Positions 8,569-17,323 of a stretch of 64,000 bases of DNA are shown here, in pieces. The stretch covers positions 124,001-188,000 of the forward strand of contig NZ_BMGD01000001.1 of NCBI RefSeq assembly GCF_014639875.1, read 5' to 3'. How positions within the stretch are numbered: the stretch's first letter is position 1; each line of letters opens with the position of its first letter. Source of the DNA: Blastomonas aquatica. Its GTDB lineage: Bacteria > Pseudomonadota > Alphaproteobacteria > Sphingomonadales > Sphingomonadaceae. Under the pieces are notes generated by a model. It searched no databases. It saw only the letters and a list, made by a program, of their open reading frames with translations, and had not been told where the DNA came from. Position numbers and translations under genes: made by a program.

Positions 8569-9210
8569 ATGCGCGCTTATCATGCAGCCATCGCAGCCGC
8601 GGCCGTCCTGACCTTGTCGGGTTGCGGCAACATGGCCAGCAACCGTTCGCTGGAGAGCGTTCACCAACCGGTCGTCTCGCGGAGCAACTATACGCTTGAT
8701 CTCAACGCGCAGGGCGGATCGCTGCCCACGCAGGAACAGCGGCGGCTGGCCGAATGGTTCCAGGCGATGGACCTGGGCTATGGTGACCGCGTTGCGGTGG
8801 ACGATCCGGCGGGGCGCAATGTCGTGGTCAAGTCGGCGGTCGAAGCTGCCGCATCGCGCCACGGGCTGCTGGTCGGTGATGTCGCTCCGGTGACCAATGG
8901 TGAGGTCGCCCCCGGCACGGTACGCGTGGTCGTCACCCGCACGACGGCGGAAGTCCCCGGCTGCCCCGATTGGAAAAGCAAGCTGGAGATGAACTATCGC
9001 AATGCGACCAGCAGCAATTATGGCTGCGCGGTCAATGCCAACATGGCAGCGATGGTCGCCAACAAGGAAGATCTGGTGCGCGGGGAACCGGGCAGCGGTA
9101 CAGTTGCCACCCAGCGCTCCGACACTGCCATCAAGCAGTATCGCGAAGCGCCGCCGACCGGCGCGCAGGGATTGAAGCAGGGCTCTACCCAGCAGGGAGG
9201 AACGCAGTGA
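8569..9210 (+). CDS. cpaD: Pilus assembly lipoprotein CpaD
   Basis: CpaD is an alphaproteobacterial lipoprotein needed for CpaC secretin assembly in the outer membrane. The 213-residue product has a lipoprotein signal (AAAAVLTLSGCGNM, lipidated Cys19) and a conserved core with SNYTLDLNAQGGSLPTQEQ and the C-terminal SNYGCAVNANMAAMVANKED motif that marks this family. A good ribosome-binding site, GAGGAGA, precedes the ATG. The TGA overlaps the GTG start of cpaE (GTGA). Confidence 0.92.
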   Translation: MRAYHAAIAAAAVLTLSGCGNMASNRSLESVHQPVVSRSNYTLDLNAQGGSLPTQEQRRLAEWFQAMDLGYGDRVAVDDPAGRNVVVKSAVEAAASRHGLLVGDVAPVTNGEVAPGTVRVVVTRTTAEVPGCPDWKSKLEMNYRNATSSNYGCAVNANMAAMVANKEDLVRGEPGSGTVATQRSDTAIKQYREAPPTGAQGLKQGSTQQGGTQ

Positions 9211-10484
9211 ACGCACCTTGGAAGCCCGGCATGGTCGCAAACCGCGATCAGTTTGCCGCCTATATCTGCGACGAACCCACGCTGGACATAGTCCGTGCGA
9301 TGGCGATCAACATGGGTTGGCCGCCCGAAAAGTGTAACAAGGGCGGGCTGCGCAATGCTGTGCAATCGCTCTCGATCACGGCGAGTCCCAACATCCTGCT
9401 GGTCGATCTGTCGGAATCGGGTGATCCGCTGAACGACATCAACGCGCTTGCAGAAGTGTGCGAGCCAGGCACCGTGGTGATTGCCATGGGCCAGGTCAAC
9501 GATGTGCGGCTGTACCGCGACCTGATCGCCAGCGGCCTGCACGACTATCTACTCAAGCCGGTCGGCCCCGATCAGATCCGCGATACCATCTTACAGGCGC
9601 AGGCGATGCTGAACGCACCCAAGGCCGGAGAGGCCGCCGCGGAACGCTCGCATGTCGGCATCATGGTGATTGGCGCCCGCGGCGGCGTCGGCGCATCGAC
9701 CGTGGCAACCTCGCTTGCCTGGCAGCTCAGCAAGAATGCCGGACACACCACGGCGCTGCTCGATCTCGACCTGCACTTTGGCACCGGCGCACTGACGATG
9801 GATCTCGAGCCGGGACGCGGCCTCACCGACGCCATCGACAACCCCAGCCGGATCGACGGGCTGTTCATCGAACGCGCGATGATCAAGGCCAACGACAAAT
9901 TGTCGATCCTGTCGGCCGAAGCACCGATCAGCTCGCCGCTGATCACTGATGGCTCCGCCTTCTTCCAGCTGCAGGAAGAATTCCGCCATGCATTCGAAAA
10001 CACCGTGGTCGATCTGCCGCGCCAGATGCTGATCGATTATCCGCACCTGGTCGCTGAAACCAACATCGCGGTGCTGGTGACCGAATTGACGCTGGCTTCC
10101 GCACGAGACGCGATCCGCCTGCTCGCCTGGCTCAAGAGCAATGCGCCTGCCGCGCGTGTGCTGGTGGTCGCCAACAAGGTGCAGCCCGCCACGCTGGAAA
10201 TCAGCCGGGCCGATTTTGAAACCACGATCGAACGCAAGATCGATTTTCTCATTCCTGCCGACCCCAAGACCGCAGCGCAGGCAGCGAAGCTTGGACAGCC
10301 GTTCTGCGAAGCGGGCAAATCGACCAAGGCCGGTGCCGTGATGAAATCGCTCACCGACCGGTGCCTGGGCATGGCCGAAGAAGAGGTCGCGGCTGAAAAG
10401 GACACCGGCGGTGCGAAGAAATCGCTGCTCGGAAAGTTCGGTGACTTCAAGTCGCTGCTCCCCGCCAAGCCCGGCAAGAAGTAA
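9207..10484 (+). CDS. cpaE: Pilus assembly ATPase CpaE/TadZ (ParA/MinD-like)
   Basis: CpaE/TadZ localises the Tad pilus machine at the cell pole. The 425-residue protein has an N-terminal receiver-like domain (about residues 15-130, with LLVDLS around D67 and LKPVG at K117) and a MinD/ParA-type ATPase domain whose deviant Walker A is GARGGVGAST (156-165). The usual signature lysine is replaced, as is often seen in CpaE. The LDLDLHFGTG switch region follows. The start is GTG at 9207: it has GGAGG six bases upstream and forms a 4-base overlap with cpaD. A cpaF/tadA ATPase gene would normally follow but is absent here. Confidence 0.93.
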   Translation: MNAPWKPGMVANRDQFAAYICDEPTLDIVRAMAINMGWPPEKCNKGGLRNAVQSLSITASPNILLVDLSESGDPLNDINALAEVCEPGTVVIAMGQVNDVRLYRDLIASGLHDYLLKPVGPDQIRDTILQAQAMLNAPKAGEAAAERSHVGIMVIGARGGVGASTVATSLAWQLSKNAGHTTALLDLDLHFGTGALTMDLEPGRGLTDAIDNPSRIDGLFIERAMIKANDKLSILSAEAPISSPLITDGSAFFQLQEEFRHAFENTVVDLPRQMLIDYPHLVAETNIAVLVTELTLASARDAIRLLAWLKSNAPAARVLVVANKVQPATLEISRADFETTIERKIDFLIPADPKTAAQAAKLGQPFCEAGKSTKAGAVMKSLTDRCLGMAEEEVAAEKDTGGAKKSLLGKFGDFKSLLPAKPGKK

Positions 10485-10539
10485 CCGGCGCCGCTGATCC
10501 CAAAGGGAGTTGCGGCCCCAAAATGCGGATGGAATGCGC

Positions 10540-11511
10540 ATGACCATGGTGCAGACATTGCTGGTAGCCGGCGGCCTGATGAGCGTGATCGCGCTTGTCG
10601 CGATGGCGTTTGCCGGTCCATCCTCCCGCAAGGAGCTGCAACGGCGCATGCTGGTGGTGCGCGAGCGCCATAGCGATAGCGCCACTGCCAAGGTCGAGGC
10701 GCAGATGCGCAAGGCCATCGCCAACCGCAAGCCACGCTTCAACCAGACCGACGAGACGCTGACCAAGATTCAGATGCTGGGACGGCGGCTGGCCATGACC
10801 GGCAAGCACTGGACGGTCGCGCAGTTCATTCAGGTGGTCGTCGGTGTCAGCCTTGCCGTGGCATTGCTGGTCTACATGCGCTCGGGCCAGCTGGCGATGA
10901 GCGTGTTTATCGGATCTGCGCTGGGCTTTGGCCTGCCGCATATGGTCGTCAGCCACTTCATCAAGCGCCGCCTCAACAAATTCACCCAGCATTTCCCTGA
11001 CGCGATCGATCTGCTGGTACGCGGCCTGCGTTCAGGCCTGCCTGTCACCGAGACGCTGCAAGTGGTCGCCAAGGAAATCCCCGGCCCCGTAGGCGAGGAG
11101 TTCAAGTTGGTCACCGAGCGGATCAAGATCGGCCGTTCGATGGAAGACGCGCTGCAGGAAAGTGCCAACCGGCTGCAGACTCCCGAGTTCAACTTCTTCT
11201 GCATCACGCTTGCCATCCAGCGCGAAACCGGTGGCAACTTGGCTGAAACCCTGTCCAACCTGGGTGCCGTGCTGCGCTCACGCGCCCAGATGAAGCTCAA
11301 GATCCGTGCGCTGTCGTCCGAATCCAAGGCGTCGGCGTACATCGTCGGCTCGCTACCGTTCCTGGTCTTCATCATGATCTGGTGGGTCAACCCCGAGTAT
11401 TTGGCCGGGTTCTTCACCGAGGATCGCCTGATGATCGCAGGGATTGGTGGGCTGGTCTGGATGAGCATCGGCGTCTTTATCATGGCCAAGATGGTCAGCT
11501 TCGAAATCTGA
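10540..11511 (+). CDS. tadB: Tad pilus inner-membrane platform protein TadB
   Basis: TadB is one of the two GspF-like inner-membrane proteins on which the pilus is assembled. The product, about 323 residues, has an N-terminal membrane segment (LLVAGGLMSVIALVAMAFAG), two more around residues 100-135, a T2SSF domain (FPDAIDLLVRGLRSGLPV, then ALQESANRLQTPEFNFF and IQRETGGNLAETL) and C-terminal membrane helices. The start is uncertain: in-frame candidates are TTG 10510 and ATG 10534, 10540 and 10546. I chose 10540 because GGATGGA lies about 6 bases before it. It is 18 bp from tadC. Confidence 0.9.
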   Translation: MTMVQTLLVAGGLMSVIALVAMAFAGPSSRKELQRRMLVVRERHSDSATAKVEAQMRKAIANRKPRFNQTDETLTKIQMLGRRLAMTGKHWTVAQFIQVVVGVSLAVALLVYMRSGQLAMSVFIGSALGFGLPHMVVSHFIKRRLNKFTQHFPDAIDLLVRGLRSGLPVTETLQVVAKEIPGPVGEEFKLVTERIKIGRSMEDALQESANRLQTPEFNFFCITLAIQRETGGNLAETLSNLGAVLRSRAQMKLKIRALSSESKASAYIVGSLPFLVFIMIWWVNPEYLAGFFTEDRLMIAGIGGLVWMSIGVFIMAKMVSFEI

Positions 11512-11529
11512 TCGGGGAAAGAGGAAACC

Positions 11530-12528
11530 GTGCCTGACACAGCCAATCCTACCCTGATGGGGATCGACGTGATTTTCGTCGCGACGCTGCTCGCAGCGGT
11601 TGCGACGCTCGCAGTGCTAATCGCGATCTACGCTGCCACCACCGTGCGCGACCCGATGGCCAAGCGGGTCAAGGCGCTCAGCGAACGGCGCGAGCAGCTC
11701 AAGGCCGGGATCACCGCGTCCACCGCCAAGAAGCGCACGCGGATCGTCCACAAGAGCGACACCACCGACAAGATGCGCAGCACGCTGCAATCGCTGCGCG
11801 TGCTGCAGGACGAACAGCTCAAGGCTGCTCAGCAGAAGCTGGCGCAGGCGGGGATACGGTCAAAGGATGTCGCGGTCGCGATCATTTTCGGACGGATGGT
11901 ATTGCCGATCGTCTTAGGCGGCGGCGCTGCGCTGCTGATCTATGCGTTTGGCGTGCTGGTGCCCGACTGGACACCGATGAAGAAATTCGGTTTGTTCGCG
12001 ACCATTCTGCTGCTCAGCTACAAAGCGCCTGATCTGTTTATTCAGAACAAGATCACCAAGCGCACCGATGCCATCCGCAAGGGGTTGCCCGACGCGCTCG
12101 ATCTGCTGGTGATCTGCGCCGAAGCAGGCCTCACCGTCGATGCCGCGTTCAATCGCGTCGCCAAGGAACTGGGCCGCGCCTATCCCGAACTTGGCGACGA
12201 GTTCGCACTGACCGCGATCGAACTCGCGTTCCTGACCGAAAGGCGGCAGGCGTTCGAGAACCTGGCGTATCGTGTTGCGCTCGATTCGGTGCGAGGCGTG
12301 GTGACAACCATGATCCAGACTGAGAAGTACGGGACCCCGCTCGCCTCAGCGCTGCGTGTGCTGTCTGCCGAATTCCGCAATGAGCGGATGATGCGCGCTG
12401 AGGAAAAGGCCGCCCGCCTGCCCGCGATCATGACCGTGCCGCTGATCCTGTTCATTCTGCCGACGCTGTTCGTCGTCATCCTGGGTCCTGCCGCCTGTTC
12501 GATCGCGGACGCGTTCGGCAAGCAGTAA
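11530..12528 (+). CDS. tadC: Tad pilus inner-membrane platform protein TadC
   Basis: TadC is the second GspF-family platform protein. The 332-residue protein has an N-terminal membrane helix (VIFVATLLAAVATLAVLIAIY), a cytosolic T2SSF domain (LPDALDLLVICAEAGLTVDAAFNRVAKELG) and two C-terminal helices ending LFILPTLFVVILGPA. The start is GTG at 11530, with GAGGAAA just upstream. It is the last gene of this cluster; tadD, tadE/F/G and pilin genes are not present before the convergent receptor gene. Confidence 0.92.
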   Translation: MPDTANPTLMGIDVIFVATLLAAVATLAVLIAIYAATTVRDPMAKRVKALSERREQLKAGITASTAKKRTRIVHKSDTTDKMRSTLQSLRVLQDEQLKAAQQKLAQAGIRSKDVAVAIIFGRMVLPIVLGGGAALLIYAFGVLVPDWTPMKKFGLFATILLLSYKAPDLFIQNKITKRTDAIRKGLPDALDLLVICAEAGLTVDAAFNRVAKELGRAYPELGDEFALTAIELAFLTERRQAFENLAYRVALDSVRGVVTTMIQTEKYGTPLASALRVLSAEFRNERMMRAEEKAARLPAIMTVPLILFILPTLFVVILGPAACSIADAFGKQ

Positions 12529-12547
12529 ACATCCCAGCAGCATGCCG

Positions 12548-12582
12548 AAAAAAGGGGTGACCCCGCTGAGCGGAATCACCCC
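12548..12582 (-). terminator. Terminator between tadC and the TonB receptor gene
   Basis: The inverted repeat GGGGTGA (12554-12560) and TCACCCC (12576-12582) encloses a second small hairpin (CCGC TGA GCGG). Read leftward it is followed by six T residues (complement of 12548-12553). This makes it a likely Rho-independent terminator of the leftward TonB receptor gene, about 80 bp past its stop. On the plus strand no T-run follows, so it is less convincing for tadC. Confidence 0.65.
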
Positions 12583-12661
12583 AGTTCACTGATGTACACC
12601 GCCTAAGAGGATCGCCCTTTCGGGCTGACTGTCAGGCAGTGTCCCCCATCAATTCTTCAAT

Positions 12662-15220
12662 TCAATACTTGGCACGCACGGTGATGCCGTACATCCGGGG
12701 CTCTTCGACAAAGCCGATGCGCGATCGTGCCCCTGCACCGCCGCGCAACGGGGTGTTGGCGGTGATGCCGCGGGTGATCTCGTTGTTGAGGTTGGTACCC
12801 CACAATTCGAACGAGTAGCGGTCATCGGGAGTGGTGAAACCAAGCCGCGCGTTCATCTTGAAGTAGCTCTCCTGAATGTCGAGCGGAATGGGCAGGCCAT
12901 TGGTGTCCAGCGGCGATGTGCTGGTGCGCCGGTCGTCCGAATAGTTGATGTTGAAGTTGGCGAGCATCTTCCAGCCGGAATCGGTGATCTGATTGTCATA
13001 GGTGATGCCCGCCACGCCCGTGAACTTGGGCGCGTTGGTCAGATCTGCACCGCACAGGCTGCGTATGGTCTGCAAGGTTTGCGGATCGCCAACCACGCCA
13101 TCGGCGCAATTGCCCGGATAACGTGCATCGGCATAGGTGACCGCGACGTTGACCGAAATGCCAGAATCAAACTGACCGAACAGTTCAAGCTCTGCACCCG
13201 TCGATTTGGCGGACGCCACGTTGAACGTCTGGAATTGCACGCCAGTAAATTCCAGTACCTGGAAGTCGGACATGTCCATGTGGAACAAAGCGAGATTGGC
13301 GCGGATGCGTCCATTGGCGAACTCGGTCTTGATCCCGGCCTCATAAGCGTTGACCTTTTCCGAATTGAACCGGGGGTCGTTGCCGTTGGCTGCCGCTGCC
13401 GGATCGAGGTTGAAGCCACCCGACTTGAAACCCCGGCTGAACCCTGCATAGGCCAGAAATCCGTTGTTGCTGTTATAGGCAACCTGCGCGGTATAGGTCA
13501 GCTCGTCATCCTTGAAGACCTCGTCGAACTCGCGCGGCAACGGCAGTCCAGGGATTGAGCTTGCCAGCACGGTTCCGCCGGTACCCGGAACCGTCAGGCC
13601 GACCGAGGTCGCGAACGGGAAGCAAGTCACACCCAACGCACCTTGCTGCAATGCTGCAGGAATACCTGCATTGGTAAATGCACCGCTTATCAGGGCATTG
13701 GTTATCGCCTGGCAGGCCGGCGAGTTGGCCGAGAGCTGTTCGAAGCTGCCGCGCTTCTTTTCGTCAACATACCGCGCACCCAGCGTTAAGCTGAGGTTGT
13801 CGGTAAAGTTGATCACGTTGTGGGTGAAAATCGAGAAGCTCTGCGCATCCTGCCGGAAGCGGTTGACAGCGAAGTTACCCGCCGCGTCCACCGGAATCCC
13901 ACCATTGCCAAACGATGTCAGCAAGAAAGCCGGATTGGGGCCCAGTGTTGGGATGAAGCCAAAATTGCCTGCGCTTACCGCGCGCTGATAATCCGTACCC
14001 AAGGTCATCGACTGAACTTCGTCTATCTGTTCGTCGGAATAATAGGCGCCGATGAGGAAATCGAGTGCATCATTGAAGGCGCTGCCCTGGAAGCGCAGTT
14101 CATGCGTCATGGTCTCGATAGGGCCGCCAGTTTTCGGAAAGCCTGGCGCAGCCGTCGATCCCCTGCCTGTGCTGAAAAGGTTCAAGCTGACAAAGTCCGA
14201 TTCCTGCGCGGACTCAGCCTCAAACCGCCGGAACGATCCGATATAGGTCATCTGGGCAGGACCAAGATCCCACTTCAGCTCGCCAGAAAAGCCGTATTGC
14301 TCGGTATTGTTCAAGAACTGCTGGCTGTTGGTCTGCAGATCCTTCAGCGCCTGTGGCCCGGAGACAACTACGCCGTCGTTTGGCAGGCCGTTCAACGCAA
14401 AGAACGGCTGGAGTTCGGTTTCACGGACAATCACCGCATCGCAGCAGTTTTCGTTCGCCTTGGCATAATCGCCGATCAACCGGATGCTGATATCCGGGGA
14501 CGGTTCCCACAGCAGCTGGCCGCGAATGACATAGCGATCGCGGTTGCTGCTCTCGGCCCCCGGAACACCGACACTGTTCAAAAAGCCGTCGCGTTTGCGA
14601 TACGCACCCGAGATGCGCATGCCCAACTGATCGCTGATCAGCGGAACGCTGACCCCGGCCTGCACGTTGAAGAAGTCGTAATTGCCGTAGGTGAAGTTGC
14701 CGAATGCTTCTGCCCTGGTGAGGTTGGGGCGCTTGGTGGTCAGGTTGAGTGCACCTGCCGATGTGTTGCGTCCGAACAGCGTACCCTGCGGCCCGCGAAG
14801 GATTTCAAGCCGTTCGAGATCGAGCAGATCGCCCAGCGCAATACCGGGGCGCGACTGATACACACCGTCGATGAAGACGCCGACCGAGCTTTCAAGGCCC
14901 GTGTTGTTGCCGGTGGTTCCGACACCGCGAATGCGGATCGAGGTACCCTGGCTTTCGGTCTGCGAGGACTGGACGTTGAAGCTTGGCGAGATCGATGTCA
15001 GCGACTTGATGTCTTGGACGTTCTGCCGATCGAGCTGTTCCGGACTGACCGCCGTAACCGCGATCGGAATGTCTTGAACATCCGCTGCACGCAGCGTGGC
15101 GGTGACGATGATCACCTCCCGTTCCGGCGCGTCCCGGTCCTGCGCGTCCTGCGCATAAGCCATAGATGTCATTGAGACAGTGCAAAGCAAGCCCAGAACG
15201 GGCTTCCACGAAGTGCGCAT
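12662..15220 (-). CDS. TonB-dependent outer-membrane receptor
   Basis: This 852-residue outer-membrane transporter has a signal peptide (WKPVLGLLCTVSMTSMAYAQ), a plug domain starting near residue 35 (EVIIVTATLRAADVQDIPIAV, through LEILRGPQGTLFGRNTSAG) and a long beta-barrel that ends in the usual aromatic residue (VRAKY). I placed the start at the ATG at 15220, which has GGGAGAAGAGG directly upstream; 14 extra in-frame codons beyond it lack support. The substrate is unknown. The divergent gene is an alpha-methylacyl-CoA racemase, so a link to branched lipid or sterol uptake is possible, but the two are separated by 342 bp and this is only a suggestion. Confidence 0.92.
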   Translation of the reverse strand: MRTSWKPVLGLLCTVSMTSMAYAQDAQDRDAPEREVIIVTATLRAADVQDIPIAVTAVSPEQLDRQNVQDIKSLTSISPSFNVQSSQTESQGTSIRIRGVGTTGNNTGLESSVGVFIDGVYQSRPGIALGDLLDLERLEILRGPQGTLFGRNTSAGALNLTTKRPNLTRAEAFGNFTYGNYDFFNVQAGVSVPLISDQLGMRISGAYRKRDGFLNSVGVPGAESSNRDRYVIRGQLLWEPSPDISIRLIGDYAKANENCCDAVIVRETELQPFFALNGLPNDGVVVSGPQALKDLQTNSQQFLNNTEQYGFSGELKWDLGPAQMTYIGSFRRFEAESAQESDFVSLNLFSTGRGSTAAPGFPKTGGPIETMTHELRFQGSAFNDALDFLIGAYYSDEQIDEVQSMTLGTDYQRAVSAGNFGFIPTLGPNPAFLLTSFGNGGIPVDAAGNFAVNRFRQDAQSFSIFTHNVINFTDNLSLTLGARYVDEKKRGSFEQLSANSPACQAITNALISGAFTNAGIPAALQQGALGVTCFPFATSVGLTVPGTGGTVLASSIPGLPLPREFDEVFKDDELTYTAQVAYNSNNGFLAYAGFSRGFKSGGFNLDPAAAANGNDPRFNSEKVNAYEAGIKTEFANGRIRANLALFHMDMSDFQVLEFTGVQFQTFNVASAKSTGAELELFGQFDSGISVNVAVTYADARYPGNCADGVVGDPQTLQTIRSLCGADLTNAPKFTGVAGITYDNQITDSGWKMLANFNINYSDDRRTSTSPLDTNGLPIPLDIQESYFKMNARLGFTTPDDRYSFELWGTNLNNEITRGITANTPLRGGAGARSRIGFVEEPRMYGITVRAKY

Positions 15221-15562
15221 CCTCTTCTCCCACAAGCAATGTGTATATCTTGCTTTTTGCACCCCACCGCTCTTCGGGCGATGCCAGGTACGGTCAGAAA
15301 ATTGTCACAACCCGTGCCTGATTGCAATTTTTTAATGCGGTGGTGTCATTTTTGCACATCTATCGAACTGGCAGAAATCCTCGCATTCTGCTGCTTTTGC
15401 ACTGCAGCATTCACTTGACGTTACGGTAAGTTGAGGATTGGCGCATGCGGCGCTTCAATCGTTCGGCAGTGCAGCAGCGATGCGCGCATATCGACGCTTG
15501 CAATACCCAAGATCGGCGTTAGCGTGCTCTGTTTTAATCGATTAATTAAACGGGTGAGTGAT
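15221..15562. other. Divergent regulatory region without a gene
   Basis: These 342 bp separate the TonB receptor gene from the racemase gene and hold the promoters of both. The region is noticeably more AT-rich than its surroundings. It contains three copies of TTTTGCAC (15255-15262, 15350-15357, 15395-15402) and the 12-bp palindrome at 15534-15545. I see no believable protein or RNA gene in it. Confidence 0.6.
15534..15545. promoter_or_regulatory. Palindrome upstream of the racemase gene
   Basis: TTAATCGATTAA is a perfect 12-bp palindrome in an AT-rich patch, 17 bp before the racemase ATG. Its position between promoter and start codon would suit a repressor operator. The binding protein is unknown. 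Confidence 0.35.
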
Positions 15563-16612
15563 ATGGCTGGAGCACTTTCGGGGGTAACGATAATCGAACT
15601 GGCCGGCATCGGTCCCGGTCCATTTGCAGCGATGATGCTGGCCGATCATGGTGCCCGAGTCGTTCGCGTCGAGCGCGCATCGGGCCGCAATGCGGTGGGC
15701 AATGCCGGAAACCGCGATATCCTCAACCGCAACCGCGAGGTGATCGCTGTCGATCTCAAGAGCGCCGAGGGCATCGCGCAGGTGCGCGATCTGGTGCGAA
15801 GCGCCGATGGCCTGATCGAAGGCTTCCGCCCCGGGGTGATGGAGCGGCTGGGCCTGGGCCCTGATGTGCTGCTCGCCGACAACCCGGCGCTGGTGTATGG
15901 CCGTATGACCGGTTGGGGGCAGACGGGGCCGTATGCACCGCTGGCAGGACACGACATCAACTATATCGCGCTGTCGGGCGCGCTGCACAGCTATGGCCGC
16001 GCGGGCGAGAAGCCCACGCCCCCGGTGAACGCTGTGGGCGATTTCGGTGGTGGCGGGATGATGATGGCGTTCGGCATGCTGGCGGGCATCCTGTCGGCGC
16101 GCAGCACCGGCAAGGGCCAGGTGATCGACTGCGCGATGACCGATGGCGCAGCGGTGCTTTCGGCGATGACCTACACCTTCCTCGCCAACGGCCAGTGGCG
16201 CGACGAGCGCGGGGTCAACCTGCTCGACACTGGCGCGCATTTCTATGACACCTATGCTTGCGCCGACGGCAAGTACATCTCGATCGGATCGATCGAACCG
16301 CAATTCTATGCGTTGCTCCGCGAGAAGGCAGGCCTCACCGATCCAGCGTTCGACGCGCAGATGGATCCGCGCCAATGGGGCCCGCTCAAGGAAAAGCTTA
16401 CCGCGCTGTTCCTGACCAAGACCCGCGACGACTGGTGCGCGATCATGGAACACACCGACATCTGCTTCGCGCCCGTACTGAGCCTGACCGAGGCGCCGCA
16501 GCACCCGCACAACCAGCAGCGCGGTACGTTTCTAGAGGTCGACGGGATGTTGCAGCCTGCGCCCGCGCCGAGGTTCAGCGAGACGCCTGCGCCGCCGGTG
16601 CGGATGGGTTAG
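15563..16612 (+). CDS. Alpha-methylacyl-CoA racemase (CaiB/BaiF family)
   Basis: The 349-residue protein belongs to the class III CoA-transferase fold. The catalytic residues of the racemase branch are all present: H130 (APLAGHDINY), D160 (NAVGDFGGGG) and E245 (IGSIEPQFY). They sit at exactly the spacing of the Mycobacterium tuberculosis racemase residues H126, D156 and E241. This argues for epimerising 2-methylacyl-CoA thioesters, needed for beta-oxidation of branched fatty acids or sterol side chains, and not for CoA transfer. The start is the ATG of MAGALSGV; a GTG nine bases upstream is an alternative. It is followed by the toxin-antitoxin locus. Confidence 0.85.
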   Translation: MAGALSGVTIIELAGIGPGPFAAMMLADHGARVVRVERASGRNAVGNAGNRDILNRNREVIAVDLKSAEGIAQVRDLVRSADGLIEGFRPGVMERLGLGPDVLLADNPALVYGRMTGWGQTGPYAPLAGHDINYIALSGALHSYGRAGEKPTPPVNAVGDFGGGGMMMAFGMLAGILSARSTGKGQVIDCAMTDGAAVLSAMTYTFLANGQWRDERGVNLLDTGAHFYDTYACADGKYISIGSIEPQFYALLREKAGLTDPAFDAQMDPRQWGPLKEKLTALFLTKTRDDWCAIMEHTDICFAPVLSLTEAPQHPHNQQRGTFLEVDGMLQPAPAPRFSETPAPPVRMG

Positions 16613-16682
16613 TGGACCGGCGGACCAGTCCCTGATCGCGCATCAGCGTCATGGATGCAGTTGCGCCGCTCCTCGTATATAC

Positions 16683-16716
16683 AAATGTTGACACATTTTG
16701 GCTGGCGCTTTAAATC
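16683..16716 (+). promoter_or_regulatory. Promoter with overlapping dyad before the mazEF-type genes
   Basis: A consensus -35 element TTGACA (16688-16693) is followed after 17 bp by a weaker -10 (TAAATC, 16711-16716). The -35 box sits inside the dyad AAATGT-TGAC-ACATTT (16683-16698), and a second palindrome, GTATATAC (16675-16682), adjoins it. MazE-type antitoxins repress their own promoters by binding such dyads, so this is a plausible autoregulatory operator. Confidence 0.5.
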
Positions 16717-16741
16717 TGCCCACCTAGACGGGAGTCACGCC

Positions 16742-16984
16742 ATGCGCAGTCAGGTCAAGAAGTGGGGCAACAGTGCTTCGGTCCGCATACCTGCACGGGT
16801 GCTAGCCGCTGCGGACATGCATATCGATCAAGAGGTCGAGATGCGTGAAGAGGGTGGCAGGATCATTATCGAGCCAGTTGCTGTTCCTTCCTACGATCTT
16901 GAGGATCTGCTCGCCGCGATGAAACCCGAGAACTTTCCTGACGAAATCGACTTCGGCCCGCCAGTTGGCGAGGAAATCTGGTAA
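16742..16984 (+). CDS. MazE-like antitoxin (AbrB/SpoVT DNA-binding domain)
   Basis: This 80-residue antitoxin has the swapped-hairpin AbrB fold at its N-terminus (QVKKWGNSASVRIPARVL, residues 3-20, and EVEMREEGGRIIIEPV) and an acidic C-terminal tail (PENFPDEIDFGPPVGEEIW) that would wrap around the toxin. I chose the ATG at 16742 since the AbrB domain begins directly after it. The TAA shares one base with the toxin ATG, the usual antitoxin-first coupling. The promoter upstream contains dyads suited to autorepression. Confidence 0.88.
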   Translation: MRSQVKKWGNSASVRIPARVLAAADMHIDQEVEMREEGGRIIIEPVAVPSYDLEDLLAAMKPENFPDEIDFGPPVGEEIW

Positions 16985-17316
16985 TGCCTGGCTATGTGCC
17001 GGACACAGGTGATATTGTGTGGTTGCAGTTTGACCCGCAGGCAGGACATGAACAGGCGGCGCACCGCCCTGCCCTCGTTCTGTCACCGGCGAGTTATAAC
17101 GGAAAACGTGGCATGATGATCTGCTGCCCTATGACCTCGCGCCAAAAAGGTTACCCGTTTGAAGTTGCTATCGGCGATGCGGCAGGCAGCGTTGTCCTGG
17201 CAGACCAGATCAAGAGCGTTGACTGGCGCGCACGCAACGCAAGCCGGAAGGGCACGGCTCCTGTTTCTGCGCTGATAGAGGTTCAGGCGAAGATCAAAGC
17301 CCTGCTGAGCCTATGA
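16984..17316 (+). CDS. mazF: MazF/PemK-type endoribonuclease toxin
   Basis: This 110-residue toxin is expected to cut mRNA at short specific sequences when freed from its antitoxin. The family motifs are clear: GDIVWLQFDPQAGHEQAAHR at residues 8-27, PALVLSPASYN, CCPMTSRQKGYPFEV and VLADQIKSVDWRAR. The catalytic Arg and Thr of MazF enzymes correspond to the R of AAHRPALVL and the T of PMTSRQ. It is translationally coupled to the antitoxin. Its stop lies 7 bp from the stop of convergent glutaminase, so there is no room for a separate terminator. Confidence 0.9.
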   Translation: MPGYVPDTGDIVWLQFDPQAGHEQAAHRPALVLSPASYNGKRGMMICCPMTSRQKGYPFEVAIGDAAGSVVLADQIKSVDWRARNASRKGTAPVSALIEVQAKIKALLSL

Positions 17317-17323
17317 CCACCCC

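Noticed and set aside
13820-15175. 451-codon rightward frame opposite the TonB receptor
   Set aside because: It is the antisense of a clear receptor gene with signal peptide and plug motifs; the translation has no recognisable domain.
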